Of a DNA stretch of 64,000 nucleotides, positions 44,780-54,353 are shown piece by piece; position 1 is the first letter of the stretch; each line of letters opens with the position of its first letter. Under the pieces are notes generated by a model. The model was not told the DNA's origin. It was given only the letters and a program-made list of their open reading frames with translations, and ran no database searches. The position numbers were made by a program, and so were the translations under genes. The DNA comes from CAZPMC01 sp964587755. GTDB lineage: Bacteria > Bacillota > Clostridia > Acetivibrionales > DTU013. Location: NCBI GenBank assembly GCA_964587755.1, contig CAZPMC010000003.1, forward strand, positions 1-64,000. Direction: 5' to 3'.

Positions 44780-45385
44780 CTATCGTCCTAATCCCTTAAG
44801 AGAATTTCTGATAATAGTCTCCAAATCCAGATCATCAGAATATACAGCCGCTATTGCTTTATTGGCCTCAGCAGCTGAATAGCCCAGCACCATCAAGGCA
44901 CTTACTGCCTCTGACAGCCTTGACCTGCCTGTACTCTTATCATCATTAACAAATCCACCGTCCTTATTTAAAGCGACCTGTTCCTTGCTAATCTTATCCT
45001 TCAGCTCAAGTATAATCCTCTGAGCCGTTTTATTGCCTATTCCCTGGGCACGTGTCAAGGTTTTTACGTCATCTGTAATAACCGCAAGACCGAACTTTGA
45101 AGGCGATATTGTCGAAAGCAGTGACAATGCGGCCTTTGGCCCTACTCCCGAAACAGTCAGAAGGAGCTTGAACATCCCCAACTCCTCATTGGTAGCAAAG
45201 CCATAGAGGCTCATGGTATCCTCCCTGACATACAGATAAGTATGTATTTTTACCTCTTGGCCTAACTGTCCTAGCGCTTCAAGAGTTGAAAGGGAAGTTG
45301 AAATCCTGTAGCCTATTCCGCCTGCTTCTATTATTACCGATTCACTCTCTTTTGCCTCTAGTTTACCTTTTATGTATGCGTACAT
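44780..45385 (-). CDS. ruvA: Holliday junction-binding protein
   Basis: The tetramer that holds four-way junctions and recruits RuvB. It has 201 residues with the OB-fold N-terminus (YAYIKGKLEAKESESVIIEA). Two helix-hairpin-helix motifs follow (LLTVSGVGPKAALSLLS, LTRAQGIGNKTAQRIILELKD, as landmarks), plus domain III at the C-terminus. ATG at 45385 follows GGAGGG; the frame is open 22 codons further into ruvC. Confidence 0.97.
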   Translation of the reverse strand: MYAYIKGKLEAKESESVIIEAGGIGYRISTSLSTLEALGQLGQEVKIHTYLYVREDTMSLYGFATNEELGMFKLLLTVSGVGPKAALSLLSTISPSKFGLAVITDDVKTLTRAQGIGNKTAQRIILELKDKISKEQVALNKDGGFVNDDKSTGRSRLSEAVSALMVLGYSAAEANKAIAAVYSDDLDLETIIRNSLKGLGR

Positions 45386-45399
45386 TCTTGCCCTCCGTT

Positions 45400-45897
45400 T
45401 TATTCTTTCATTAATCCAAGGCTTCCAAGCTTGCAGGAATGACCGTGGCATATGGCAATTGCCAAAGCATCCGCCACATCGTCAGGCCTCGGAATATCCG
45501 GAAGATTTAGTATTGCCTTTACCATTTGCTGCACCTGAGCCTTATCCGCTCTTCCGTACCCTACAACAGCCTGCTTTACCTGAAGAGGTGTATATTCATA
45601 GACCCGGGCTCCTGACTTTGCTGCTGTAGCCATTGCTATTCCTCTTGCGTGAGCAGCCATAATCGCCGTTTTTATGTTTTTGTTAAAAAACAATTCTTCT
45701 ACTGAAATCTCATCAGGCCTGTACTTCTCAATTATAGCGCAAAGCCCCTCCTCAAGCTGTAAAAGCCTTGTTGCAAAAGGAGTTGTCGACTTTGTCAACA
45801 CTGCGCCATATTCGATTGGATCAAATTTGTTCCCCTCGTATTTTACTATACCATACCCGGTAATAGCAAATCCGGGATCAATGCCCATTATAATCAT
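45400..45897 (-). CDS. ruvC: crossover junction endodeoxyribonuclease
   Basis: Resolves Holliday junctions. It has 165 residues with acidic active-site residues in GIDPGFAITGYG, EELFFNKN and the C-terminal RPDDVADALAIAICH. ATG at 45897 follows GGCGGAG; longer starts are unsupported. It is 14 bp before ruvA. Confidence 0.97.
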   Translation of the reverse strand: MIIMGIDPGFAITGYGIVKYEGNKFDPIEYGAVLTKSTTPFATRLLQLEEGLCAIIEKYRPDEISVEELFFNKNIKTAIMAAHARGIAMATAAKSGARVYEYTPLQVKQAVVGYGRADKAQVQQMVKAILNLPDIPRPDDVADALAIAICHGHSCKLGSLGLMKE

Positions 45898-46023
45898 TTG
45901 TCTCCGCCTTTGTATATTTATAAAGTATATTGCATATTTATTCACTTTGTTGTATAATCTTTAGATAGTAAGTACAATAAGTACAATATGAATACATTTT
46001 AGCATAAGTTTGGAGGAATTTAC

Positions 46024-47244
46024 ATGAATCAAAAGGAAAAAGTCGTACTGGCCTATTCAGGAGGTCTGGACACCTCAATTATCATCCCTTGGCTAAAAGA
46101 AAATTACGATTACGAAGTTATTGCAGTAGCAGGTGATGTGGGACAAGGTGAAGAGCTGGAGCCCCTTAGAGAAAAAGCTATCAAGACAGGAGCAAGCAAA
46201 ATTTATATAGAAGACTTAAAAGAGGAATTTGTAACTGATTACATTTTCCCCACCTTAAAGGCAAATGCCGTCTATGAGGGTAAATATCTTCTGGGAACCT
46301 CCTTTGCAAGACCCATTATTGCAAAGAGGCTGGTAGAGATAGCGCTTAGGGAAGGCGCTGCAGCTATTTGCCATGGCTGCACAGGAAAGGGCAATGACCA
46401 GGTCAGGTTTGAACTGACTGTCAAAGCTCTTGCCCCCCATCTTAAGATAATCGCTCCGTGGAGAATATGGGACCTTAAATCCAGGGAGGATGAAATAGAC
46501 TATGCCCTGGCAAGAAATATTCCCATTCCTGTTTCAAAAGAAAACAATTACAGTATGGACAGGAACCTCTGGCATTTGAGCCATGAAGGTCTGGACCTTG
46601 AAGATCCATGGAATGAACCTCAGTACGATAAAATCCTAAAGCTCATGGTGCCGCCCGAGAAGGCTCCCGATAAGCCCACATATGTTGAGATATACTTCGA
46701 GCAGGGTATTCCAAAAAAGGTTGACTCAGTTGAATACTCTCCGGTTGAATTGATTGATGTATTAAATAAACTTGGCGGTGCAAACGGCATCGGTATAGCC
46801 GACATGGTTGAAAACAGGCTTGTAGGCATGAAATCAAGAGGGGTATACGAAACACCCGGTGGAACTATTCTGTATGCAGCCCACAGGGAGCTTGAGCTGC
46901 TTTGCCTCGACAGGGACACTCTGCATTACAAGGATCTGGTCTCTCAGAGATTTGCAGAGCTTGTTTATAACGGACAATGGTACACACCTTTAAGAGAAGC
47001 TCTGTCAGCCTTTATTGACAGTACATCTCAAACTGTAACAGGAACGGTCCGCATGAAGCTTTATAAGGGCAATTGCATGCCTGCAGGTGCAAAATCACCT
47101 TACTCTCTTTATAATGAAGAGCTATCCACCTTTGGAGAAGATGCCATTTACAATCAAAAGGATTCCGAAGGCTTTATAAATCTATTTGGTTTGCCCATTA
47201 CCGCCAGGTCACTTATGATGGAGCAGCATAAAAATAAGAAGTAA
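46024..47244 (+). CDS. argG: argininosuccinate synthase
   Basis: Joins citrulline and aspartate with ATP in arginine synthesis. It has 406 residues. The PP-loop AYSGGLDTSIIIPWL is at the N-terminus, followed by HGCTGKGNDQVRFE near 120 and KGAYE-equivalent regions later. SD GGAGG precedes the ATG. It is divergent from ruvC and 20 bp before argH. A 9-bp direct repeat AAGTACAAT lies upstream, but I see no convincing ArgR operator or T-box. Confidence 0.98.
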   Translation: MNQKEKVVLAYSGGLDTSIIIPWLKENYDYEVIAVAGDVGQGEELEPLREKAIKTGASKIYIEDLKEEFVTDYIFPTLKANAVYEGKYLLGTSFARPIIAKRLVEIALREGAAAICHGCTGKGNDQVRFELTVKALAPHLKIIAPWRIWDLKSREDEIDYALARNIPIPVSKENNYSMDRNLWHLSHEGLDLEDPWNEPQYDKILKLMVPPEKAPDKPTYVEIYFEQGIPKKVDSVEYSPVELIDVLNKLGGANGIGIADMVENRLVGMKSRGVYETPGGTILYAAHRELELLCLDRDTLHYKDLVSQRFAELVYNGQWYTPLREALSAFIDSTSQTVTGTVRMKLYKGNCMPAGAKSPYSLYNEELSTFGEDAIYNQKDSEGFINLFGLPITARSLMMEQHKNKK

Positions 47245-47264
47245 CAGATTGCGGGGTATTCAAA

Positions 47265-48644
47265 ATGAAATTGTGGGGAGGACGGTTTGTCTCAGGAACA
47301 GACAAATCAGTTGACGATTTTAATTCATCCATCAGCTTTGATGCAAGATTATATAAGCACGATATTCTAGGCAGCATAGCTCATGCCGAGATGCTTGGGA
47401 AGTGCGGTATTATTCCTGCCGATGAGACAAAGCTCATCTGTTCAACACTTGAAGAAATTCTGTCGGACATTGAGAAGGGTCTTATTGAATTCCAGGTTGA
47501 TGCAGAAGATATTCATATGAATATTGAAAAGATATTGATTGAACGAATTGGTGATACTGGCAAAAAGCTTCATACGGGAAGAAGCCGCAATGACCAGGTA
47601 GCTTTGGATATCCGGATGTACCTTAAGTCACAGACACAGGCAATAAAAAATATGTTATTGGACCTGATGAATGTACTCCTTACGATTTCAGAGGAAAACC
47701 TTCATACCATCATGCCCGGTTACACTCACCTTCAAAGGGCGCAGCCTGTGACCCTTGCCCACCATATGATGGCTTATTTTCAGATGTTTAGCCGGGACAT
47801 CGGCAGGCTCAACGATTGCAACAAGCGTATGGACGTGATGCCCTTAGGTTCCGGTGCCCTGGCAGGCACTACCTATCCTTTGGACAGGCAATATGTCTGT
47901 GACAGGCTTGGCTTCTCCTCCATTACACAAAACAGCCTTGATGGGGTAAGTGACAGAGATTTCGCAATAGAGCTAGCTTCATGCATCTCAATGATAATGA
48001 TGCATTTGAGCCGTTTCAGCGAAGAGCTGATTTTGTGGTCATCCTCTGAGTTTTCCTTTGTCGAAATGGACGATGCCTTCAGCACCGGAAGCAGCATAAT
48101 GCCTCAAAAAAAGAACCCCGATGTGGCAGAGCTGGTCAGAGGCAAAACAGGAAGGGCTTACGGCAATTTAATGACACTTTTGACTATTATGAAGTCCCTT
48201 CCCCTTGCATACAACAAAGATATGCAGGAGGATAAGGAAGCGATATTCGACTCGGTAGACACTATAAAAATGTGTTTGCCTGTGTTTACAAAGATGCTCT
48301 CCACAATGCATATAAACAAGGACACTATGTATAAAGCTGCTCAAGGTGGCTTTACAAACGCAACGGATCTTGCAGACTATCTTGTGAAAAAAGGCATTCC
48401 TTTCAGAACCGCCCATGAAATTATCGGCAGGATGGTACTTTATTGCATCAATAACGCTAAAGCTTTGGAAGAGCTATCATTAGAGGAGCTTAAAAGCTTT
48501 TCACCTGAAATCGGAACCGATATTTATTCGGAAATCAGCCTTGAAAAATGCGTCTTAGGCCGCAGTCTCCCAGGAGGACCTGCTGCCGAAAGCGTAATGG
48601 TCTCCATCGAAGCCGGCCGCCAGTTAGTGAAGCAAGAGGGATAA
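47265..48644 (+). CDS. argH: argininosuccinate lyase
   Basis: Releases fumarate to give arginine. It has 459 residues of the fumarase superfamily. The signature is GSSIMPQKKNPD near 278, with HTGRSRNDQVALDIRM near 104 and the catalytic His region PGYTHLQRAQPVTLAHH. The last codons run into a REP-like element (AAGCAAGAGGG is repeated across the stop). Confidence 0.98.
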   Translation: MKLWGGRFVSGTDKSVDDFNSSISFDARLYKHDILGSIAHAEMLGKCGIIPADETKLICSTLEEILSDIEKGLIEFQVDAEDIHMNIEKILIERIGDTGKKLHTGRSRNDQVALDIRMYLKSQTQAIKNMLLDLMNVLLTISEENLHTIMPGYTHLQRAQPVTLAHHMMAYFQMFSRDIGRLNDCNKRMDVMPLGSGALAGTTYPLDRQYVCDRLGFSSITQNSLDGVSDRDFAIELASCISMIMMHLSRFSEELILWSSSEFSFVEMDDAFSTGSSIMPQKKNPDVAELVRGKTGRAYGNLMTLLTIMKSLPLAYNKDMQEDKEAIFDSVDTIKMCLPVFTKMLSTMHINKDTMYKAAQGGFTNATDLADYLVKKGIPFRTAHEIIGRMVLYCINNAKALEELSLEELKSFSPEIGTDIYSEISLEKCVLGRSLPGGPAAESVMVSIEAGRQLVKQEG

Positions 48645-48672
48645 AGCAAGAGGGGAAATTCTTTTTTGCTTT
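48643..48672. repeat. REP-like hairpin element after argH
   Basis: Arms AAAGCAA and TTGCTTT enclose GAGGGGAAATTCTTTT, similar in plan to the element at 38270-38303. Confidence 0.4.
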
Positions 48673-48688
48673 ACTTCGAGTAAGCTGT

Positions 48689-48788
48689 GACCGGCGGTGC
48701 CATTTATGGACATATAACACCGCTGGTCCACCTCCCCAATTACAAACATAAGGGGATGCAACAATACTTTCCGTATGATTACATCCCC
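48689..48788. repeat. two intergenic inverted repeats
   Basis: GACCGGCGGTG (48689-48699) pairs with CACCGCTGGTC (48718-48728), with one wobble. GGGGATG (48752-48758) pairs with CATCCCC (48782-48788), enclosing a smaller ATAC/GTAT pair. No gene lies between 48645 and 48842. These could be a short structured RNA or remnants of repeat elements. Confidence 0.45.
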
Positions 48789-48807
48789 GCAAAACATAGT
48801 ATAAACT

Positions 48808-48830
48808 AAAAAAGCCCGGTATCACCGGGC
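48808..48830 (-). terminator. intrinsic terminator of the 119-residue hypothetical gene
   Basis: GCCCGG / CCGGGC stem with a five-base loop, followed on the minus strand by six Ts, 13 bp after the stop codon. Confidence 0.9.
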
Positions 48831-48842
48831 TCATACAATAGT

Positions 48843-49202
48843 CTAATGTCTTTTGACCTTCTTATCGAGGGCCTTACCCAGACTATACCATGAGTCCCGT
48901 AATTTGAATCTCAGTTCCCCGTCAACTGTGCGTTCAATGACATCGTTTAATTCACGTCTCATTTCAATATATTCAACCATATTGAATTCTTCCTTCGCAA
49001 GCAGTTCCTCAATCTCACTAATCCAGTTTAATATATGTTCCTTACCGATAAAATCGTTTTCCGGCAGCTTCTTTTTCAAATGAGCAATAACAAGCTTCAC
49101 TGCTTTGCGCTTAACATCGTTGTCTGTCTGTACCTTTTTTGCAGGCTTCTTTACCTTTGCCTCAGTGCCGTTAATAACTTTTTCATCCTGTGCATGCGCC
49201 AT
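48843..49202 (-). CDS. hypothetical charged protein, 119 residues
   Basis: A soluble, highly charged, probably all-helical protein. The N-terminal 30 residues are Lys/Ala/Pro-rich and likely disordered. The remainder has two long amphipathic helices (KAVKLVIAHLKKKL, MVEYIEMRRELNDVIER). No family is recognised. It has its own consensus-like promoter, a good SD (AAAGGAGTG) and a terminator, so it is a real single-gene unit. Confidence 0.75.
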   Translation of the reverse strand: MAHAQDEKVINGTEAKVKKPAKKVQTDNDVKRKAVKLVIAHLKKKLPENDFIGKEHILNWISEIEELLAKEEFNMVEYIEMRRELNDVIERTVDGELRFKLRDSWYSLGKALDKKVKRH

Positions 49203-49295
49203 TTAGCATCACTCCTTTCGTTGAAATAATATTCTACTCTTTTGTTTTAGAAATGATAAAAAAATGATGACGTGAGTATAAATATATCCCTAACA

Positions 49296-49324
49296 ATTAT
49301 ATAATAATATGGTTATAAATGCAA
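49296..49324 (-). promoter_or_regulatory. promoter of the 119-residue hypothetical gene
   Basis: TTGCAT (49319-49324) and TATAAT (49296-49301) on the minus strand, spacing 17 bp. Confidence 0.65.
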
Positions 49325-49378
49325 ACAATATGCATGTCGATTACCCAGTTCTTATGCCCTTGCCCCCGTTTATCGGCG

Positions 49379-52300
49379 CTAAGCCTTCTCAATCTTCACT
49401 TTGCTCCCTTCCCCTTGCAATGTAGGCGGTTCAACTATCAGTCTGCGGCTAATTCTGCTTTTTAATTCCGGTACATGGCTAATCAATCCAACAACCCTAT
49501 CCTTGCTGCTCAACCTTTCCAAAGCATCAATTACGTTGTTTAGCAGCTCCGGGTCCAGCGTTCCAAATCCCTCATCCAGGAAAAAGAACTCCAGCGGGCT
49601 CTGTCCCTTTAGCTGCATTTGTTCGGATAGAGCCAGAGCAAGGGAAAATGATGCTAAAAACGTCTCCCCGCCCGACAGGGATTTGACCACACGATAAGCT
49701 CCTCCATTGGCATCATCCCTGACAATAAAGCCCGCCTCCGCATCCAGCTCTAAAGCATATCTGTATCTGGTCATAATACCTAAAAGCTCCGAGGCCTTTG
49801 CAGCCACAAACTTAAGCCTCTCCTGGGCAATATAATCTATAAAGCTGTTGTCTTTCCTCAGATCAGCCTTGAGTAGTTTATGTATTTGCTCAAAAAGGCC
49901 CTTTTTATGATTTAATTCCTTAAAGCTTTTACCAAGCTCCTTCCATCGCTCATGCTTTTTATTAAGCTCCTCAAATCTTCTTTGGGCAACCACACTTTGG
50001 GAAACACATCTTTGGTTATGTTCTGACAGCTCTGTAAATTCGCCGTTTATACTATCCCATTCCTCCTTTGTAATAGTTCTGGACTTAAGCTTGCTTTTAA
50101 CTAATTTCTTTTGTGCTTGAATATTGACCAATATCCTGTCATACTCTTCTATCTCTTTTTTTAACATGTTTTGTTCATCACGGGGCATTGATGCCTTCTC
50201 CACATCAAGAGGACTTTCAAAGCCTCTATCCTCAAGAGCGGCTGACAGCAATTTTCTCTCAGCATTTAAGTTGTCCGAATAAATGCTTAGTTGATTTTCC
50301 AAAAGAGATTTAGCTGTTTTCAATTCATTATGTGTTTTTTCAAGTATCTCAAGCTCTTGCTGTAATTCCTTTTCAAGCCTTGCATAGGTTTTTAGCTTTT
50401 CGTCGGCTTTTGCTGCCTCCTCACCAATGTCAGCATCTCCCACCAGCTCCCTGAGCTTGTGTTTCCTTTCGCCGCATTGCTTTTCAAGCCCGTCAGCCTC
50501 TGCCCTAAGCTTTATTATTTCACTATTTAATAGCTGCAGCTCCTCCTTTAGTTTATCCAGAAGGCTTCTTTTAATCCCCTGTTCCTCCTGGTTATTCCTA
50601 ACCCTCCTTTGCAGCAAATCAAGCTGTCTGTCCTTCTCAGAAAGTCGCTGCAATTCATTTTGGGCACTGGTTATTCCATATCTTCGCAAGAAACCGGCAT
50701 TTAGGTTTTTTGCATCCTCAAGGGCTTTTTGGGTGCCTTTAAGGTCTTTTTCAACCTGAGCTGCATTTTCAAGAGTGACCTTAAGCTCCGCAGCGATTCC
50801 GTTCTCAATTACCCGGTGCTTTGCAATTATTTCTTTTAAGCTATTAAGCTCATTCTTATATTTTTCCTGTTCAGCCTCCCAGCTCTCTATCGCCTTTAGC
50901 TTTTCGTCAAATTCTTTTTTTGCGGCGTCAATTTCTTTTTTGAGCTGTTCAGGCATAAGGCCTCTTAATTTTTCTGGAAGCCTTTTTGCCTCTGAGTTGT
51001 ATTGGGCTTCTTTCTGCCGATAATCCTCCAAGGTTTGCTGATGCTGTAGTTGTTTATTTTTCAACTGTTCACTTATGATTAGGATATTTCCCTCAGCGGA
51101 TTTTAAAGCAGCAGTTGCCTCCTCCAGCTTCTTTTTGGCTGCCTCTGCCTGCTGGTCAAGGAAAGCCGAATCTTTTGCATGGGTACTAAAAGCAGGCTCC
51201 GGATGATGCTTTGAGCCGCAGACAGGGCAAGGCTCACCGTCCTTAAGCTTTTCAGACAAAGCGTATATACTACTTTGTGCAAGCTTTTCAAGAGCTGTCT
51301 CATTTTCTTTCATGCATTTGTCGTATTCTTTGATGGCATTATCCTTTATCTTAATTAGTTCATCCTTCTTTTGTTCTGCCTGCTCTATACCTTTTTTCTG
51401 TGCCGAAAGCTTCTCCTGAAGCTCTTTAAGCTCAGCTATCCTCAATTTCAATACCTCATTGATTCCACTTATATTGTGAATCTCCTCCAAACCCTTAAGG
51501 ACTTCATTTCTGTCCTCCGGTGCAGATTGACCGAGCTTTCTCATTTCTGCCGAAATCCGCCCCTGCTCCTCTAGGGATGATGAAATATCTAACCTCACAG
51601 AATCAAGCTTTTGATGAAATCCTGAAACAGCATTCCGAAGGGGTATCAACCTGGACGTAAGCTCATTCACGTCTGTTTCCAAGGCTTTCACCTGGTTTTC
51701 AAGAACCACCCCTTGCTGTATTTGCTGCCTGTATTCTGGATTTATTTTTAAAGCCTCACACTTAGCCTCAAGCTCTTCGATGCTCATGCCAAGCTTTTGA
51801 AATTCTATGGTTTCCTTATCCAGAAGCTCTTTTTTTGTATTTGATTTTTCAGCTAAATCTGAAATTGCGTCCAAAAGCCCCCTTATTTTATTTGTCATGG
51901 CATCAAGCTCGCTTTTAATGATTAATGCATCTGCCAATCTGGTTTTTAATTCCATAAGCTTTGGCGACTCAACTGCTATTTCACCTTTAAGGGCATCATT
52001 TTTAACTTTTTCATCTGAAAGTGCTGCTTCAATTTCTGGCAGCTTCCCAACAACACCCTGAAGCTCCTTTTCCGTGTGTGCCAGCTTCTCTTCAAGCTCC
52101 TTGTTTTTTTTAATTATATCCAATATCCCTTCTGCCTTCTGAGCCTTCTCAAGTCTTTGTCTTTTTTGGGCGATAATTTGGTGTATGGATAAATGTTTTT
52201 CTTCCTTTTCATTAAATTCCTTCAGCTCCTCAACAAGGCTCCAGACCTCTTTTGCCTCATCGTATTTGCTCTTAAGTTTCTTAAGCTTCCCTGAAACCTC

Positions 52301-53002
52301 TTCCTTCTCTTTAAATGCTTCCTCCATAGCCTTCTTTGCTTCTTCCAGTGCTTCGTCTGTGGCATCCTGATATCCCTTTAATTCACCTGATAATACGTCT
52401 ATTCTGCTTTTTAGTCCTGCTATTTTCACAGTAACCTTATCCGTGAGCTTTCTGCCGTATTCCTCCAGATAAAATATCCTCTCCAGCATACCCCGCCTTT
52501 CCTTGTTGTTTAAAAGCAGAAACTCCTGAAAGCTGTTTTGTGGAAGCACCACAGCCCTTGTAAAATCATCATGGTTTAAGCCGAGTAAATCCCTGATGTA
52601 ATAGCTTACCTCCATTGCCTTGTCTAAAAGAGGAATCTCACCAGTATCAGTCACTTCAATAAGGCGGACGACCTTCGGCTCACAAGAATTGGGAGAATTA
52701 TTTTTCCTTTGATAGGCTCTCTCCACCCTATAGGTCTTTCTTGAACCATCCACTGTAAGCTCAAATGTAAACGTCACTCTGGCAATATTGAGATTTGAAT
52801 TAATAATGCCCTGGGTACCGGATTCTGCCCGCTTAACCTTTCCATACAGAGCAAAGGTGATGGCATCTAAAATTGTGGATTTGCCGCTTCCTGTCGGTCC
52901 GAATATGCCAAACAGTCCCGTTTCACCCAAAAGCTCAAAATCTATCCTTTGCATCTGTGTAAAGCTCTGAAGCCCTTCTATCTCAAGGAGCTTTGGTCTC
53001 AT
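49379..53002 (-). CDS. sbcC: SbcC DNA repair ATPase, SMC-like
   Basis: The ATPase subunit of the Mre11-Rad50-like SbcCD nuclease that opens hairpins and blocked ends. It has 1207 residues. Walker A is GPTGSGKSTILDAI near 36, followed by long coiled coils. The zinc hook is CPVCG in the middle (EPCPVCGSKHHPEP near 590). The signature is SLSGGETFLASFSLALALSE, and Walker B is EFFFLDEGFGTLD near the end. It begins six bases after sbcD. Confidence 0.96.
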   Translation of the reverse strand: MRPKLLEIEGLQSFTQMQRIDFELLGETGLFGIFGPTGSGKSTILDAITFALYGKVKRAESGTQGIINSNLNIARVTFTFELTVDGSRKTYRVERAYQRKNNSPNSCEPKVVRLIEVTDTGEIPLLDKAMEVSYYIRDLLGLNHDDFTRAVVLPQNSFQEFLLLNNKERRGMLERIFYLEEYGRKLTDKVTVKIAGLKSRIDVLSGELKGYQDATDEALEEAKKAMEEAFKEKEEVSGKLKKLKSKYDEAKEVWSLVEELKEFNEKEEKHLSIHQIIAQKRQRLEKAQKAEGILDIIKKNKELEEKLAHTEKELQGVVGKLPEIEAALSDEKVKNDALKGEIAVESPKLMELKTRLADALIIKSELDAMTNKIRGLLDAISDLAEKSNTKKELLDKETIEFQKLGMSIEELEAKCEALKINPEYRQQIQQGVVLENQVKALETDVNELTSRLIPLRNAVSGFHQKLDSVRLDISSSLEEQGRISAEMRKLGQSAPEDRNEVLKGLEEIHNISGINEVLKLRIAELKELQEKLSAQKKGIEQAEQKKDELIKIKDNAIKEYDKCMKENETALEKLAQSSIYALSEKLKDGEPCPVCGSKHHPEPAFSTHAKDSAFLDQQAEAAKKKLEEATAALKSAEGNILIISEQLKNKQLQHQQTLEDYRQKEAQYNSEAKRLPEKLRGLMPEQLKKEIDAAKKEFDEKLKAIESWEAEQEKYKNELNSLKEIIAKHRVIENGIAAELKVTLENAAQVEKDLKGTQKALEDAKNLNAGFLRRYGITSAQNELQRLSEKDRQLDLLQRRVRNNQEEQGIKRSLLDKLKEELQLLNSEIIKLRAEADGLEKQCGERKHKLRELVGDADIGEEAAKADEKLKTYARLEKELQQELEILEKTHNELKTAKSLLENQLSIYSDNLNAERKLLSAALEDRGFESPLDVEKASMPRDEQNMLKKEIEEYDRILVNIQAQKKLVKSKLKSRTITKEEWDSINGEFTELSEHNQRCVSQSVVAQRRFEELNKKHERWKELGKSFKELNHKKGLFEQIHKLLKADLRKDNSFIDYIAQERLKFVAAKASELLGIMTRYRYALELDAEAGFIVRDDANGGAYRVVKSLSGGETFLASFSLALALSEQMQLKGQSPLEFFFLDEGFGTLDPELLNNVIDALERLSSKDRVVGLISHVPELKSRISRRLIVEPPTLQGEGSKVKIEKA

Positions 53003-53008
53003 AGTACC

Positions 53009-54262
53009 TTAAACCTCCCCTTCCTTATCGTCACTGGAGCTACCCTCGTCATTAATAACNNNNNNNNNNAGCTCCTCGGGAATCTCTACCCCCATACGGT
53101 ATTTGTAAAAATCCCTGAACAGCTCGTCAATCTTTCTGCCCTCTCTGCTTTCAAAGCTTGAAAGCTCAGTCTCCTGAGTTCTAAACCTGGGGCGGATATT
53201 AATAATTCCTCTGTGAAGGCTTCGCAAGGCCTTTTGCTCCTCTGCCGTAAACACCCTGTCTGTAAGAATCTCAAGGTCTATCAATGCATTGGGATCTCTT
53301 CCCTCCTCGCACCACTTAATGGCTTGTCCTATCCCCTCACTTGCAACCCATTTTCTCAGAGGTTTGCCACAATCAATATAAACAGGTGTAACAGTTGCTG
53401 TTTGCCCCGGAACGGCATCAACTATATAAACCGCCTTGCTGTATTCCGCCTCTGAAAAGCTGTAAGCTAGAGGTGAGCCGGCATAAAATGCAGGACACGG
53501 AGCATTTTTTATTTGCTGGGGTCTGTGGAGATGTCCTAAAGCCACATAATTCGCCTTTTCAGGAAGAACCTCAGGACTGACGGTCATTGCGCCGCCTACC
53601 TGTAAAGTTCTTTCGGAATCGGATGTGCTGCCTCCCATTAAAAAAATATGGGCAACAACCAGATTCACGGTGTCATCTCTGAACCTTTGGCTGAGAGTCT
53701 CAAATACGTCCCCGATTTTTTCGGAATATGCCTTTTGCAATAGGCTCTCATCTGCCTCCCTTGACAATAATTCCTCCAGACGAGCCTCAGACGGGTAGGG
53801 CAATGTAATAATGACAGCATTGTGAGGGCAACCGGCAATTGAAAGCTCAAGCCACCCCGGTCCTGAATCCACAAGGCTGATAGAAGAAGATTCAGACGAA
53901 TCTGCTGTTGGCAAATATTCGGAAGGATCACTTGCAGGATACCCAAGCAAAATAATCCCGTTTTTATATGCAAGAGGGCTGGCTGCACATAAACGTTCCG
54001 GGTTATCATGATTTCCCGCAATCACAATAACTGCTCTTTTACCTTTGCTGCTCAGCCTGTCAACGGCATCATAAAAAAGCTCCTCTGCAGCAGCTGGGGG
54101 ATTGTATGTATCATAAATATCACCGGCTATTAATACAAGCTCAACCTCAAGCTCCTCAACCTTATTACAAAGCCAGTCAACAAAATCCCTTTGCTCATTT
54201 ATCCGGCTGACCTGCTCAAGGCTTTTGCCAAGATGCCAGTCAGATGTATGTAAAATGCGCAT
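53009..54262 (-). CDS. sbcD: SbcD nuclease subunit, with an assembly gap near the C-terminus
   Basis: The metallophosphoesterase nuclease partner of SbcC. Motifs are in order: SDWHLGKSLE, LIAGDIYDTYNPP, IAGNHDNPERL, and GHLHRPQQI near 250. ATG at 54262 follows GAGG. A run of ten Ns (53060-53069) interrupts the C-terminal tail shortly after EIPEE. The 16 residues after it (acidic, Ser/Asp-rich) fit a tail, but the gap length is unknown. Confidence 0.94.
   Translation of the reverse strand: MRILHTSDWHLGKSLEQVSRINEQRDFVDWLCNKVEELEVELVLIAGDIYDTYNPPAAAEELFYDAVDRLSSKGKRAVIVIAGNHDNPERLCAASPLAYKNGIILLGYPASDPSEYLPTADSSESSSISLVDSGPGWLELSIAGCPHNAVIITLPYPSEARLEELLSREADESLLQKAYSEKIGDVFETLSQRFRDDTVNLVVAHIFLMGGSTSDSERTLQVGGAMTVSPEVLPEKANYVALGHLHRPQQIKNAPCPAFYAGSPLAYSFSEAEYSKAVYIVDAVPGQTATVTPVYIDCGKPLRKWVASEGIGQAIKWCEEGRDPNALIDLEILTDRVFTAEEQKALRSLHRGIINIRPRFRTQETELSSFESREGRKIDELFRDFYKYRMGVEIPEEXXXXVINDEGSSSDDKEGEV
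53060..53069. other. assembly gap of ten Ns
   Basis: Placeholder run inside the 3' end of sbcD. Confidence 0.99.
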
Positions 54263-54353
54263 CGCCTCAACCCCCCACATAGCCTCACGAAATATGTATA
54301 TATACTCTATTATACCTCAGCTAAAAAGTGAAGCAAATAAGGGGACCAAATAA

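Noticed and set aside
45898..46023. ArgR operator upstream of argG.
   Set aside because: Only a half-match (ATGAATACATT) is visible; the second half of the palindrome is poor.
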